A stretch of DNA of 49,002 bases from Carboxydothermus pertinax (GTDB lineage Bacteria > Bacillota > Z-2901 > Carboxydothermales > Carboxydothermaceae). Below, in pieces: positions 33,522 to 42,453 of the stretch. Below the pieces are notes generated by a model. That model had not been told where the DNA came from. It ran no database searches and was given only the letters and a program-made list of their open reading frames with translations. Every line of letters begins with the position of its first letter. The stretch's first letter is position 1. The position numbers and the translations under genes are program-made. The stretch is from positions 46,443-95,444 of the forward strand of contig NZ_BDJK01000015.1 in the NCBI RefSeq assembly GCF_001950255.1, read 5' to 3'.

Positions 33522-34625
33522 ATGAAAATTTTGCTATTAGCCGAGCGATTTGGCCACGGCCATTTAAAAGCTGCCCAAAATTTGCAAAAAGCTTTCAAAG
33601 CAATTGACCCGCCCATAGAAGTAGAAGTCCTGACAGCTTTAAGTTTAATAGGTCCCAAAATTGAAGAGCTGGCTTCAGGAATTTATCTTAAAATCCTGGC
33701 CCATATCCCGAAAATTTGGGGCTATATTTATGAAAAAGGGCACGATAAAGAAAAAGACCGGCTGCGCTGGCTGGTAGCTTTATTATATAAAAAGCGGCTT
33801 TCGGAAATAATTGAAGAATTTAAACCGGATGGGATAATCAACACTCACGCTTTTCCGGCGATAGCGTTAGATTTTCTTGGCTTAAATAATTATGCCACGG
33901 TGATTACAGACTACGACTACCACGCCTTTTGGTTGACGGAAAGAGCCCGGTTTTATTATGTGGCGGCGGAAGAAATTGCAGATAAATTGGTAGCCAGAGG
34001 TTATTCCAGGAATAGGGTTTACGCCTTTGGACCACCAATTGATCCGTTGTTTGGCGAGGAGATAAGTAGGCAAGAGGTCAGAAGAAAGCTCCAAATAAAC
34101 GAAAACAGTAAAGTTATTTTATTGATGGGCGGCGGACTTGGTCTTGGTCCCATGGCGGATGCTGTAAAAATACTGATGGGAACTAAAAAAGAATGGGTAA
34201 TTATTGTCTTATGCGGACACAATCAAAGACTGTATAAGGAATTACTGGCTTTAAAACACCCAAACTTAGTACCGGTGCCCTTTACCCCAAAGGTACCGGA
34301 GTTTTTGGCGGCAGCCGATTTGGTGGTGACCAAGCCTGGAGGGCTTTCTACCGCTGAGGCTTTAGCGTTAGGAAAACCATTAATAATTATAAATCCCTTG
34401 CCTGGCCAGGAAAAAAGAAACGCAGAATTTTTACAGAAAAAAGGGGCAGCTATCTTTATTAAAGATTTAGCGGAACTAATTCCGGCAGTAACCTCTTCTT
34501 TACTAACGCCTGCCTACCAACGACTAACCCAAAATGCTGCCAAACTTGGGAAAAAAGACGCTTCGCTTAATATCGCCAGGCATTATTTACGAAATATCGG
34601 GCAAAATATATCCGGAGGTGATTAA
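33522..34625 (+). CDS. MGDG-synthase/MurG-like glycosyltransferase (GT28 type)
   Basis: 367 residues from ATG 33522, placed by GGGAGG (33509-33514). The N-terminal acceptor lobe has LLLAERFGHGHLKAAQNLQK, the glycine-rich loop and AANL-type pattern of diacylglycerol glucosyltransferases. The C-terminal donor lobe has LMGGGLGLGP, VTKPGGLSTAEALALGKPLI and INPLPGQEKRNAEFL, characteristic of UgtP/MGD1. It probably transfers a sugar to a membrane lipid. Divergent from comB and 1 base before the DUF1540 gene. Confidence 0.88.
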   Translation: MKILLLAERFGHGHLKAAQNLQKAFKAIDPPIEVEVLTALSLIGPKIEELASGIYLKILAHIPKIWGYIYEKGHDKEKDRLRWLVALLYKKRLSEIIEEFKPDGIINTHAFPAIALDFLGLNNYATVITDYDYHAFWLTERARFYYVAAEEIADKLVARGYSRNRVYAFGPPIDPLFGEEISRQEVRRKLQINENSKVILLMGGGLGLGPMADAVKILMGTKKEWVIIVLCGHNQRLYKELLALKHPNLVPVPFTPKVPEFLAAADLVVTKPGGLSTAEALALGKPLIIINPLPGQEKRNAEFLQKKGAAIFIKDLAELIPAVTSSLLTPAYQRLTQNAAKLGKKDASLNIARHYLRNIGQNISGGD

Positions 34626-34626
34626 G

Positions 34627-34773
34627 ATGGCACAAATTTCTTGCCGGGTAGAAGAATGCCGTTATTGGGAAAATGATGTTTGTACCGCGAACTCCATTCA
34701 GGTTCGTTCTTCCGGAACCCGCAAAGTCAGTACCAGCGATGATACTGCCTGTGAAACCTTCATAAGCAAATAA
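34627..34773 (+). CDS. DUF1540 small cysteine protein
   Basis: 48 residues from ATG 34627 behind GGAGGTGAT. Four cysteines in the DUF1540 arrangement: SCRVEECRYWENDVCTA and a late DTACETF. These likely bind a metal. The family is small and common in spore-forming Firmicutes; its function is unknown. It is co-transcribed with the glycosyltransferase and followed by a terminator. Confidence 0.88.
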   Translation: MAQISCRVEECRYWENDVCTANSIQVRSSGTRKVSTSDDTACETFISK

Positions 34774-34781
34774 TACCTTTT

Positions 34782-34825
34782 AAGGACGGTTCTAAGAAAG
34801 CTATTAATAGAACCGTCCTTTTTAT
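34782..34825 (+). terminator. Terminator after the DUF1540 gene
   Basis: A 12-bp perfect stem AAGGACGGTTCT/AGAACCGTCCTT (34782-34793 with 34809-34820), followed by TTTATT. Confidence 0.9.
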
Positions 34826-34909
34826 TAATATATCCCCCCACTATAATTGTTGAAATATTTGCAAAAATGTGAGAGTATAAAAGAAAAAGAGGAAAAATGG
34901 GGGGCAAAA

Positions 34910-35728
34910 ATGAGACTTTTAGATGCTTACTTAAAAGTTGCGGAAAATTTAAAGGAGCTATTGGGGGATGAGGTGCTGGTAGTGATTGCCGATTTAGAAA
35001 ATTATATTTGGTACAGGCCAGCGGTGGATATTGATTTAAACATTTATCCCGGAATGCCGGTGCCATCCACCTCCGTTTCCCGGAGGGTGATGGACACCAG
35101 GAAAAGGGTGGAAACGTACGTTCCGCTGGAAAAGAGCGCTTTTGGGAAGCCGTATGTAGCTAAAGCCATGCCCATTATCGAAGATGGGGTGTTACAGGGA
35201 GCAATTGCCCTGGTTACCAGCACCGAAAAGCGGGATTTAGTCCAAAGGGCGATTGGGGAATTAGAAAGCAGTATCAAAGAAATTAACAAGGCTGCGGAAG
35301 AATTATCCAGCTCCGCCACCAATTTTTCCGGCGAATTTGCAGCCCTTGCCCAAAGGGCTGGGGTGATCAGTAACGATGCTAACGAAATCCGGCAGCTGGT
35401 GGATTTAATTAATAGCATTGCCGATAAAACCCATATCCTCGGGTTAAATGCGGCGATTGAAGCAGCCCGGGTGGGTAACCAGGGTAAGGGGTTTGCGGTG
35501 GTGGCTGAAGAAATTAGAAAGCTTGCCCAGCAATCCAAGTTTGCGGTCAAAGATATTGCCGGGAAAATTGAGAAAATTTTAGGAGAAATTCTTGCACTGG
35601 CTCAATCTATTGAAGAATTTTCCGGATTGAGCGAAGAGCAGACGGCAATTTCGGAAGAACTGCACTCTACTTTAAACAATTTAGAACAAATGGCAAGGGA
35701 GCTTTCAAGATTAGCCGAGAAATTTTAA
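34910..35728 (+). CDS. Soluble methyl-accepting chemotaxis-type receptor
   Basis: 272 residues from ATG 34910 (GGGGGG upstream). No membrane segment. The N-terminal ~110 residues form a small alpha/beta sensor ([40 protein letters not shown]) resembling PAS/GAF folds. The rest is a short signalling helix hairpin with tip [20 protein letters not shown] and [15 protein letters not shown]. Such cytoplasmic receptors sense internal conditions and signal through CheA. Its 3' end overlaps the convergent pabB end by 18 bases. Confidence 0.92.
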   Translation: MRLLDAYLKVAENLKELLGDEVLVVIADLENYIWYRPAVDIDLNIYPGMPVPSTSVSRRVMDTRKRVETYVPLEKSAFGKPYVAKAMPIIEDGVLQGAIALVTSTEKRDLVQRAIGELESSIKEINKAAEELSSSATNFSGEFAALAQRAGVISNDANEIRQLVDLINSIADKTHILGLNAAIEAARVGNQGKGFAVVAEEIRKLAQQSKFAVKDIAGKIEKILGEILALAQSIEEFSGLSEEQTAISEELHSTLNNLEQMARELSRLAEKF

Positions 35729-37072
35729 CGCTTTCATCAAGGCATAAGCTTTATCCAGGGTTTCCAAATATTCTGCGGTGGGGTCTGAGTCCACCGTTAT
35801 TCCTCCGCCTACGCCAAAGTAGGCTTTTTTGTTTTTTACCAGAATTGTTCTAATAACGATATTTAAATCCATATCGCCGTTTACGTCAATATAACCGATG
35901 CAGCCGGTGTAAATTCCCCGCCGAAGACCTTCCAGCTCCTCGATAATTTCCATGGCCCGGATTTTAGGCGCTCCGGTAATGGAGCCTCCCGGAAAGGTTG
36001 CAGCCAAGAGGTCGATAGCGTATTTATCTTCGGCAAGCTCGGCGGTAACGGTGGAAACCAGATGGTAAACGGTAGCGTACTGTTCGAGGACGTACAGTTC
36101 CGGTACCTTTACCGTGCCTACTTTGGCTACTTTGCCCAGATCGTTGCGCTCCAGGTCTACAATCATGGTTAACTCCGCCCGGTCTTTTTGGCTATTGTAC
36201 AGTTCATCTCGAAAAGCTAAGTCTTCAGCAATGGTCTTCCCACGCGGGCGGGTACCTTTAATCGGTCTGGTCTGCACTTTACCGTTTCTAAGTTCTAAAA
36301 ACCGCTCCGGCGAAGAACTGAGGACGGAGAACTCCGGGTAATGGAGATAGGCTGCAAAAGGAGCGGGATTAATCTTTCTTAAATACTTATAAAGCTCCCA
36401 GGGGTCTCCTGTAAAGTCAGCGGTAAAGCGCTGGGAGAGGTTTACCACAAAAATATCACCGGCTTTAATGTATTCAATTGCTTGCCGGACAATTTCTTCG
36501 TAACTTTCCCGGGTGAAATTAGAATAAAATTCTCCCGCCGGAGGATAAAACGGAAGTTTAACTTCGAAATCCCGGGATTTTTCGATGTATTCTACGAGCT
36601 CTTTTAATTTATCTTCCCGGTAGCTTACGGCGTAGTACCGGCCGTTTATGTGGTCGACTGCTACGAAGGTATCGTAGTAACCGAGGTAAAAGTCATAAAG
36701 ATTTAAATCATCGATGGCGGTGCTGGGTAAAACTTCGAGCATCCGACCCAGGTCATAGGCAAAATACCCCACAAGCCCGCCTTTAAAGGGAAGCGGCAGG
36801 CTTAAAGCGGGTTTTTTTATTTCGGCTAATAAGGACTTTAGAAAAGAAAAGGGATGGGTATGTAACTTTTCTTCCCGGTTGTCATAGGACTTAATTATAA
36901 GATTTCCCAGACTTTTAACGGTAAACTCCGGATTAAAGCCCAGGAACGAGTAACGACCATAGGTACTGGGGGAAAGGGCTGAATCGAGAAAAAACCACTC
37001 TTTTTTGGGAAAAACCTCAGCTAATGCTATAAGATCAAATTTTGGAACTTCAATTATCTGAAAATCTGTCAT
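35711..37072 (-). CDS. pabB: Aminodeoxychorismate synthase component I (PabB)
   Basis: 453 residues on the - strand from ATG 37072; GTG 37081 is an alternative. Chorismate-binding-family motifs are [20 protein letters not shown], then [23 protein letters not shown], and [18 protein letters not shown]. The Lys in PIKGT, where anthranilate synthase has Ala, is the nucleophile of the PabB branch, so folate (para-aminobenzoate) synthesis is favoured over tryptophan. The glutaminase PabA and lyase PabC are not nearby. Confidence 0.92.
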   Translation of the reverse strand: MTDFQIIEVPKFDLIALAEVFPKKEWFFLDSALSPSTYGRYSFLGFNPEFTVKSLGNLIIKSYDNREEKLHTHPFSFLKSLLAEIKKPALSLPLPFKGGLVGYFAYDLGRMLEVLPSTAIDDLNLYDFYLGYYDTFVAVDHINGRYYAVSYREDKLKELVEYIEKSRDFEVKLPFYPPAGEFYSNFTRESYEEIVRQAIEYIKAGDIFVVNLSQRFTADFTGDPWELYKYLRKINPAPFAAYLHYPEFSVLSSSPERFLELRNGKVQTRPIKGTRPRGKTIAEDLAFRDELYNSQKDRAELTMIVDLERNDLGKVAKVGTVKVPELYVLEQYATVYHLVSTVTAELAEDKYAIDLLAATFPGGSITGAPKIRAMEIIEELEGLRRGIYTGCIGYIDVNGDMDLNIVIRTILVKNKKAYFGVGGGITVDSDPTAEYLETLDKAYALMKALKFLG

Positions 37073-37282
37073 ATTATTCACCGCTTTCCCAAAGATTGGG
37101 GGAATTTATGGGATAACCATAATTATTTAGCCTTTTTTCAGGGAATTTGTCAAGCAAAAATCCGGATAACAGCAATAATTTTAAGAGGAATTTACCGGGA
37201 AAAGCAGAAATAGATTAAATAACAAATTGTGGTAATGGTGATAAATAATGAGATTTAACTTTTTAAAATGAGGGGGAATAGG

Positions 37283-37663
37283 ATGATCTGGATAGTGGTG
37301 AATAATTACCTTCATGATTTGGCTACCGGGCTTTTACTAACGGCGGTCTTTACCCTTTACCTCGCCCGTCGGCTCTGGTGCGACTGCATCTTAACCTTTT
37401 CCCAATACCGAATATTTTTCCGCTATTTAAGCCGGGTTTTTTTTATAGCTGCCGGGTTTGTTATCTTGGCAGGCATCCCAAGGGCCCTTTATTTTCGTGA
37501 TGTAGAACTTATTCCGATGATTAAGAAGGACATGGTCTTACTGTTATGGGTCAAACATGGCTTACTTCTTTTAGCGGTAATCGGTAGTGTCGTCATGTGG
37601 TATCGGCTAAGTAGAGATTTCTACGTGGCGCTGGAGAATCGGTGGTTGAATATAAAGATGTAG
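37283..37663 (+). CDS. Small membrane protein, unknown function
   Basis: 126 residues from ATG 37283, chosen since AGGGGGA (37271-37277) is well spaced; ATG 37268 overlaps that site. Three hydrophobic helices near 9-27, 50-66 and 87-107. His residues in NYLHDLAT and LLWVKHGLLLL lie in or near helices, as in some small heme-membrane proteins, but this is only suggestive. No family recognised. A terminator follows. Confidence 0.7.
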   Translation: MIWIVVNNYLHDLATGLLLTAVFTLYLARRLWCDCILTFSQYRIFFRYLSRVFFIAAGFVILAGIPRALYFRDVELIPMIKKDMVLLLWVKHGLLLLAVIGSVVMWYRLSRDFYVALENRWLNIKM

Positions 37664-37705
37664 TTGGAATATTACGTCTTTGGCGAAAATCTACGATATC
37701 TGTCG

Positions 37706-37740
37706 AAAACTCCTGCTTTTTTGTTAGCAGGAGTTTTTGG
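37706..37740 (+). terminator. Terminator after the small membrane protein
   Basis: Stem ACTCCTGC/GCAGGAGT (37709-37716 with 37727-37734), 10-base T-rich loop, then TTTTGGTTTTTTT. It also marks the edge of the AT-rich glycan region. Confidence 0.88.
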
Positions 37741-37814
37741 TTTTTTTGTCGAATTGTTATTTTTAGTGTTGAGGGAATTATTTACATGTTTTAGTTAACA
37801 TATTTAGTTGTTAA

Positions 37815-38069
37815 TATACTTTTTTAACTTTATTTTTACCATCAAATATCATTTTGGTTTTTTTATATGAGATACACTCAATTTTATGGATGATTATTCT
37901 TTCAAAGATTGATTTAAGTTTAGCTTATCCCATGCTGTCTTTTGGGCTTATATTGGTTATGGTGATTTCGTAATTACTTCATTATGAGGCTGTTTCCCTT
38001 CAGAGGTGGATTGGGTTTGTTTTAATTTGTGGGTGAATAGTAATAATAATGCTAGTTAGGAAGGAGTAA
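37815..38069 (+). pseudogene. Decayed EmrE/SMR-like small transporter (C-terminal two helices)
   Basis: One frame reads FLYEIHSILWMIILSKIDLS, then LAYPMLSFGLILVMVIS, a TAA in place of an expected codon, YEAVSLQRWIGFVLIC, then G-TGA-IVIIMLVRKE and a final TAA at 38067. This is the pattern of DMT-superfamily EmrE-like proteins (LSxxDLSxAYPxLSxG, then a second helix), with two internal stops and no intact N-terminal half. Such proteins are common flippase-like parts of glycan clusters, so it is probably an old member of the cluster downstream. Confidence 0.7.
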
Positions 38070-38116
38070 GACTTTTTTAATTGTAAGTGATGACTGAAAA
38101 TTATGAGGGATAAAAA

Positions 38117-39154
38117 ATGAATAAAATATATGCTAATTTAAAATTTACAATTCTTACATCAACGATTAATAGCAAAGAATTCAATGCTAGATGGAATGAT
38201 GATAAATTTTATTTATTTAAAAAAGCTAAAACAGTATTAAAAAATAATACGATTAGGACACTTATTAGGAAGATGATAGAAAAAAAGGTTTTTAAACTCG
38301 GGGGACATAGTGCGGTTACAAGAAGTTTATTAGACGGATTATCAAAAATAAATAATATCAGTTTTAACTATAATCCAAAGTCTGTTAATGAATTAAATGA
38401 AATATTAGTTGTGTTAAGTGGAGTAGATGCATTAAAGCAAGGTATTTATTTTAAAGAAAAAGGTTTTGTAAAATTTTTAATTGCTGGTCCTAATATTGTT
38501 GTAAGAAGCAATGATTATGCAAGTGTTTTAGGTAATGAAAACGTTGATTTATGTTTGGTTCCATCAGAATGGGTAAAAGATTTTTATATTGAAGATTTAC
38601 CATCATTAAAAGAAAAAATTGAAATATGGTATGCAGGTGTTGATGAAGAATTTTGGAACCCAAATATTTTTAAAAGTAAAGTTAAAGATAGAGTACTTAT
38701 TTATATAAAAAATTATGAAAAAGATTTAATTAGTGAAATAGAAAAGATATTAAAAAAATCTAATTTTAAATATCAAAAAATAATCTATGGGTATTATGAT
38801 AAAAAGCAATATCGTAATTTATTAAGTAAAAGTTTATTTATAATTTTTATAAGTAAAAGTGAAAGTCAGGGAATTGCATTAGCCGAAGCTTGGGCTATGA
38901 ATGTTCCAACATTGGTTTGGAATCCTGGTCAAAATATAATTGGTGGCAAACCTATATTTACCAGTTCCAGCCCTTATATTACTTCCCAAACAGGTTTAGT
39001 TTTTCGTAATATTGAAGAATTTGAACAAATAATACAGAATATATTACTAAAATTAAATGAATTTTCACCAAGAGACTGGGTTTTAAAAAATATGACAGAT
39101 AAAAAATCTGCAGAGCTATTTATAAGCATCATTAAACAATATTTAAACAAATAA
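38117..39154 (+). CDS. Glycosyltransferase (GT4-like)
   Basis: 345 residues, very AT-rich. The C-terminal lobe shows the donor-site pattern SKSESQGIALAEAWAMNVPT, with the two Glu of the EX7E motif, followed by GQNIIGGKPIF and TGLVFRNIEEFEQII. The N-terminal half (GGHSAVTRSLLDGLSKI) is divergent. It lacks a signal peptide and membrane helices. As first intact gene of the glycan cluster, it probably adds one sugar to a surface polymer. Donor and acceptor cannot be read from sequence. Confidence 0.78.
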   Translation: MNKIYANLKFTILTSTINSKEFNARWNDDKFYLFKKAKTVLKNNTIRTLIRKMIEKKVFKLGGHSAVTRSLLDGLSKINNISFNYNPKSVNELNEILVVLSGVDALKQGIYFKEKGFVKFLIAGPNIVVRSNDYASVLGNENVDLCLVPSEWVKDFYIEDLPSLKEKIEIWYAGVDEEFWNPNIFKSKVKDRVLIYIKNYEKDLISEIEKILKKSNFKYQKIIYGYYDKKQYRNLLSKSLFIIFISKSESQGIALAEAWAMNVPTLVWNPGQNIIGGKPIFTSSSPYITSQTGLVFRNIEEFEQIIQNILLKLNEFSPRDWVLKNMTDKKSAELFISIIKQYLNK

Positions 39155-39176
39155 TGTATTTGGGGGATTAAAAGTC

Positions 39177-39950
39177 ATGAAAGTAGTAATTTTAGCTGGA
39201 GGATTTGGTACGCGAATAAGTGAGGAGTCTCATCTAAAACCAAAACCAATGATTGAAATTGGTGGAATGCCTATTTTGTGGCATATAATGAAAATATACT
39301 CTTACTATGGTTTTAACGATTTTATTATTTGTCTTGGCTATAAGGGCTATTATATTAAAGAATATTTTGCGCATTATTACTTGCATGGATCGAATGTTAC
39401 TTTTGATTTTAGATATAGTAACCAGATGATAATTCACGACCATAAGGTAGAACCCTGGAAAGTAACGTTGGTGGATACGGGAATTGATACCATGACTGGT
39501 GGAAGAATTAAAAGAATTCAACCTTATATTGGTAATGAGACTTTTATGTTGACGTACGGCGATGGAGTTGCAGATGTTGATATTAACAAATTAATTCAAT
39601 TTCATCGAAAACATAAAAAAATTGCTACTGTTACTGCGGCGCAACCAAGTGGCCGTTTTGGAGCATTAAATATTGAAAATGATGAAGTAATTAGCTTTAT
39701 AGAAAAACCCCAAGGAGATGGAGGCTGGGTTAATGCTGGGTTTTTTGTATTAGAGCCAGAAGTATTTAATTATATAGAAGGAGATCAAACTATTTGGGAA
39801 AAAGAGCCTCTTGAGACTCTAGCGAAAAATGGTCAGCTTATGGCTTATAAACATTATGGATTTTGGCAGCCAATGGATACTATGCGGGATAAAAATTTAT
39901 TAGAAGAACTTTGGAAAAGTGGCAAAGCACCCTGGAAGCTTTGGGAATAA
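39177..39950 (+). CDS. rfbF: Glucose-1-phosphate cytidylyltransferase
   Basis: 257 residues, normal length. The nucleotidyltransferase motif is ILAGGFGTRISEES and is followed by KPKPMIEIGGMPILWHIM; later come TYGDGVADVDI and WVNAGFFVLEPEV. It makes CDP-glucose from CTP and glucose-1-phosphate, the first step of the CDP-3,6-dideoxyhexose route. rfbG and rfbH follow in order, which strengthens the substrate call. Good ribosome site GGGGG before the ATG. Confidence 0.96.
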   Translation: MKVVILAGGFGTRISEESHLKPKPMIEIGGMPILWHIMKIYSYYGFNDFIICLGYKGYYIKEYFAHYYLHGSNVTFDFRYSNQMIIHDHKVEPWKVTLVDTGIDTMTGGRIKRIQPYIGNETFMLTYGDGVADVDINKLIQFHRKHKKIATVTAAQPSGRFGALNIENDEVISFIEKPQGDGGWVNAGFFVLEPEVFNYIEGDQTIWEKEPLETLAKNGQLMAYKHYGFWQPMDTMRDKNLLEELWKSGKAPWKLWE

Positions 39951-39975
39951 ATATCTTTAAAGAGGAGTAGCAAAA

Positions 39976-41064
39976 ATGATAGATAAGAATTTCTGGAGGG
40001 GCAAAAAGGTTTTCATAACAGGTCATACAGGATTTAAAGGCTCCTGGTTAACGATCTGGTTATTAAAACTTGGAGCTGAAGTTACGGGATATGCTTTAAA
40101 ACCTCCGACAGACCCCGCGATGTTCGAAATTTGTAATTTGGGGACAAGATGCAATTCAATTTTGGGGGATATTCGTGATTATCGTTTTTTAAATGAAACT
40201 ATCAAAGAAATCGAACCTGAAATTATTTTTCATTTAGCAGCACAACCTATTGTCCGTGAGGCGTATTACAATCCCCTTGAAACTTATGAAGTAAATGTAA
40301 TGGGAACTGCAAATTTACTTGAAGCAGTTAGAAATAACCCGTCAATTAAAGTTTTAGTAAATGTTACTACTGATAAAGTTTATGAAAACAAAGAATGGCC
40401 TTGGGGTTACAGGGAAACTGATACTATTTGTGGTGTTGATCCATACTCAAATAGTAAAAGCTGCTCTGAATTGGTAACTTTTGCTTACCGAAAAACTTAT
40501 TTTGAGTATCCTAAAATTAAAAAATATATTGCGACTGCTCGAGCAGGAAATGTAATTGGTGGCGGGGATTTTGCTAAAGATCGTATTGTACCAGATTGTA
40601 TAAAAGCACTTTTTACAAATAAAAAAGTGATTATCAGAAATCCTAATGCTATTCGGCCGTGGCAACATGTTTTAGATCCTCTTTATGGCTATCTGTTGCT
40701 TGCGGAAAAATTATATAAAGAAGGCGATAAATTTTCAGGAGCTTGGAATTTTGGCCCTGAGGAAAAAGATGCCAAAACGGTTGAATTTCTTACCAAAACT
40801 ATATGTAAAAAATTAGGAAAAGAAAATTTTTATGAGTATGATAACAAAAAAAATCCACCTGAATCAATATTATTAAAGCTCGACATATCTAAGGCAAAGC
40901 ATTATTTAAAATGGCAACCAGTTTGGGATTTTAATGTAGCTCTAGAAAAAACACTGGAATGGTATATAGCGTTTTATAAAAAAGAAGAAATGTATTCCTT
41001 TACCCTCAAGCAAATCAATGAATTTGAAAAAGATTTAATGGAGGTAGGTTATGACGATAAGTAA
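39976..41064 (+). CDS. rfbG: CDP-glucose 4,6-dehydratase
   Basis: 362 residues, extended SDR fold. NAD-binding GHTGFKGSW is at residues 16-24, the catalytic Tyr-x3-Lys in DPYSNSKSCSE (about 155-165), and the Thr in NVTTDKVY. It converts CDP-glucose to CDP-4-keto-6-deoxyglucose. The 3' end overlaps rfbH by 14 bases, implying coupled translation. Confidence 0.96.
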   Translation: MIDKNFWRGKKVFITGHTGFKGSWLTIWLLKLGAEVTGYALKPPTDPAMFEICNLGTRCNSILGDIRDYRFLNETIKEIEPEIIFHLAAQPIVREAYYNPLETYEVNVMGTANLLEAVRNNPSIKVLVNVTTDKVYENKEWPWGYRETDTICGVDPYSNSKSCSELVTFAYRKTYFEYPKIKKYIATARAGNVIGGGDFAKDRIVPDCIKALFTNKKVIIRNPNAIRPWQHVLDPLYGYLLLAEKLYKEGDKFSGAWNFGPEEKDAKTVEFLTKTICKKLGKENFYEYDNKKNPPESILLKLDISKAKHYLKWQPVWDFNVALEKTLEWYIAFYKKEEMYSFTLKQINEFEKDLMEVGYDDK

Positions 41065-42385
41065 TGAAGAAAATAAATTAAAAGAAGAAATATTTCATCT
41101 GGTTAGAAGGTATTATCAAATAAAACATCGCATAAAAAGTTTTGAGCCTGGAGATTATATTCCATTTGCCGGAAGAGTTTTTGATGAAAATGAAATTATT
41201 AATGCTGTTGATGCTGCGTTAGAATTTTGGTTAACTGCCGGTAAATATTCCCAGCTATTTGAAGAAAAGTTATCAAAGTTTTTGGGAGTGAAGTATGTTT
41301 CGCTTACAAACTCTGGTTCGTCTGCAAATTTGCTTGCATTTATGGCTTTAACTTCTCCCAAATTGGGGGAAAGAAGAATTAAACCAGGAGATGAGGTTAT
41401 TACGGTTGCCGCAAGTTTTCCCACAACCGTAAATCCGATTATTCAATATGGGGCGGTTCCTGTATTTGTTGATATTTCAATTCCTACTTATAATATTGAT
41501 GTGGAGCAAATGAAAAAAGCACTTTCTAAAAAAACTAAAGCTGTAATGGTAGCCCATACTTTAGGAAATCCTTTCGATTTAAAGGAAGTAAAACAATTTT
41601 GTGATGATAATGGTTTATGGTTAATTGAAGATAATTGTGATGCTCTTGGCTCCAAATATTTCCTGGATGGTGAATGGAAATATACCGGAACTATTGGTGA
41701 TTTAGGTACATTGAGCTTTTATCCTGCTCATCATATTACTACTGGAGAAGGTGGTGCGGTTATTACTAATAATATTACATTGAAAAGAATTGTTGACTCG
41801 TTCAGGGATTGGGGTAGAGATTGCTGGTGTGCACCGGGAAAGGATAATTCCTGTGGAAAACGTTTTAGTCAGCAACACGGAGATTTACCCTTTGGGTATG
41901 ACCATAAATATGTTTATTCTCACCTCGGCTATAACTTAAAAATGACTGATTTACAAGCTGCAATTGGTGTGGCTCAAATGGATAAACTTGATTATTTTAT
42001 TCAAAAGAGGAAAGAAAATTGGAAGTTATTAAAGGAAGGTCTGAATGATTTAGAAGAATATTTTGTTTTACCAGAACCAACAGAAAATTCCGATCCAAGC
42101 TGGTTTGGGTTTATGATTACAATTAGAGATAAGAAAAAATTAACGCGAAAATATTTAGTTGAAAAGTTAGAAAATTGTGGTATACAAACCCGTATGTTAT
42201 TTGGAGGAAATTTGTTACGGCAACCTTGTTTTATAGAATTAAAAGTAGAAAAAGAGTATAAAGTGGTTGGAGACTTAGTAAATACTAACTATGTAATGAA
42301 TAATTCTTTTTGGATAGGAGTTTATCCAGGGATTACGGAAGAAATGATTAAATATATTGTTCAGCAAATCAAAAAAATAATTTAA
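41051..42385 (+). CDS. rfbH: CDP-4-keto-6-deoxy-D-glucose 3-dehydrase (RfbH/DdhC)
   Basis: 444 residues of the DegT/DnrJ aminotransferase fold adapted to 3-deoxygenation. The usual PLP-binding Lys is replaced by His in FYPAHHITTGEGG, the hallmark of this dehydrase. The cysteine cluster RDCWCAPGKDNSCGKRF would bind the [2Fe-2S] centre. With a reductase it removes the 3-hydroxyl to give CDP-4-keto-3,6-dideoxyglucose. The dedicated reductase (DdhD/RfbI) is not in this window. Confidence 0.95.
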   Translation: MTISNEENKLKEEIFHLVRRYYQIKHRIKSFEPGDYIPFAGRVFDENEIINAVDAALEFWLTAGKYSQLFEEKLSKFLGVKYVSLTNSGSSANLLAFMALTSPKLGERRIKPGDEVITVAASFPTTVNPIIQYGAVPVFVDISIPTYNIDVEQMKKALSKKTKAVMVAHTLGNPFDLKEVKQFCDDNGLWLIEDNCDALGSKYFLDGEWKYTGTIGDLGTLSFYPAHHITTGEGGAVITNNITLKRIVDSFRDWGRDCWCAPGKDNSCGKRFSQQHGDLPFGYDHKYVYSHLGYNLKMTDLQAAIGVAQMDKLDYFIQKRKENWKLLKEGLNDLEEYFVLPEPTENSDPSWFGFMITIRDKKKLTRKYLVEKLENCGIQTRMLFGGNLLRQPCFIELKVEKEYKVVGDLVNTNYVMNNSFWIGVYPGITEEMIKYIVQQIKKII

Positions 42386-42453
42386 GTAGCTATAGATATA
42401 TAGATGTTGTAAAAATTGCTCTAAAGGTCAATTATAACTAGGGAGGTAAAAAA

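Noticed and set aside
35711-37072. Anthranilate synthase component I (TrpE)
   Set aside because: The PIKGT lysine is typical of PabB, and no trp genes are adjacent.
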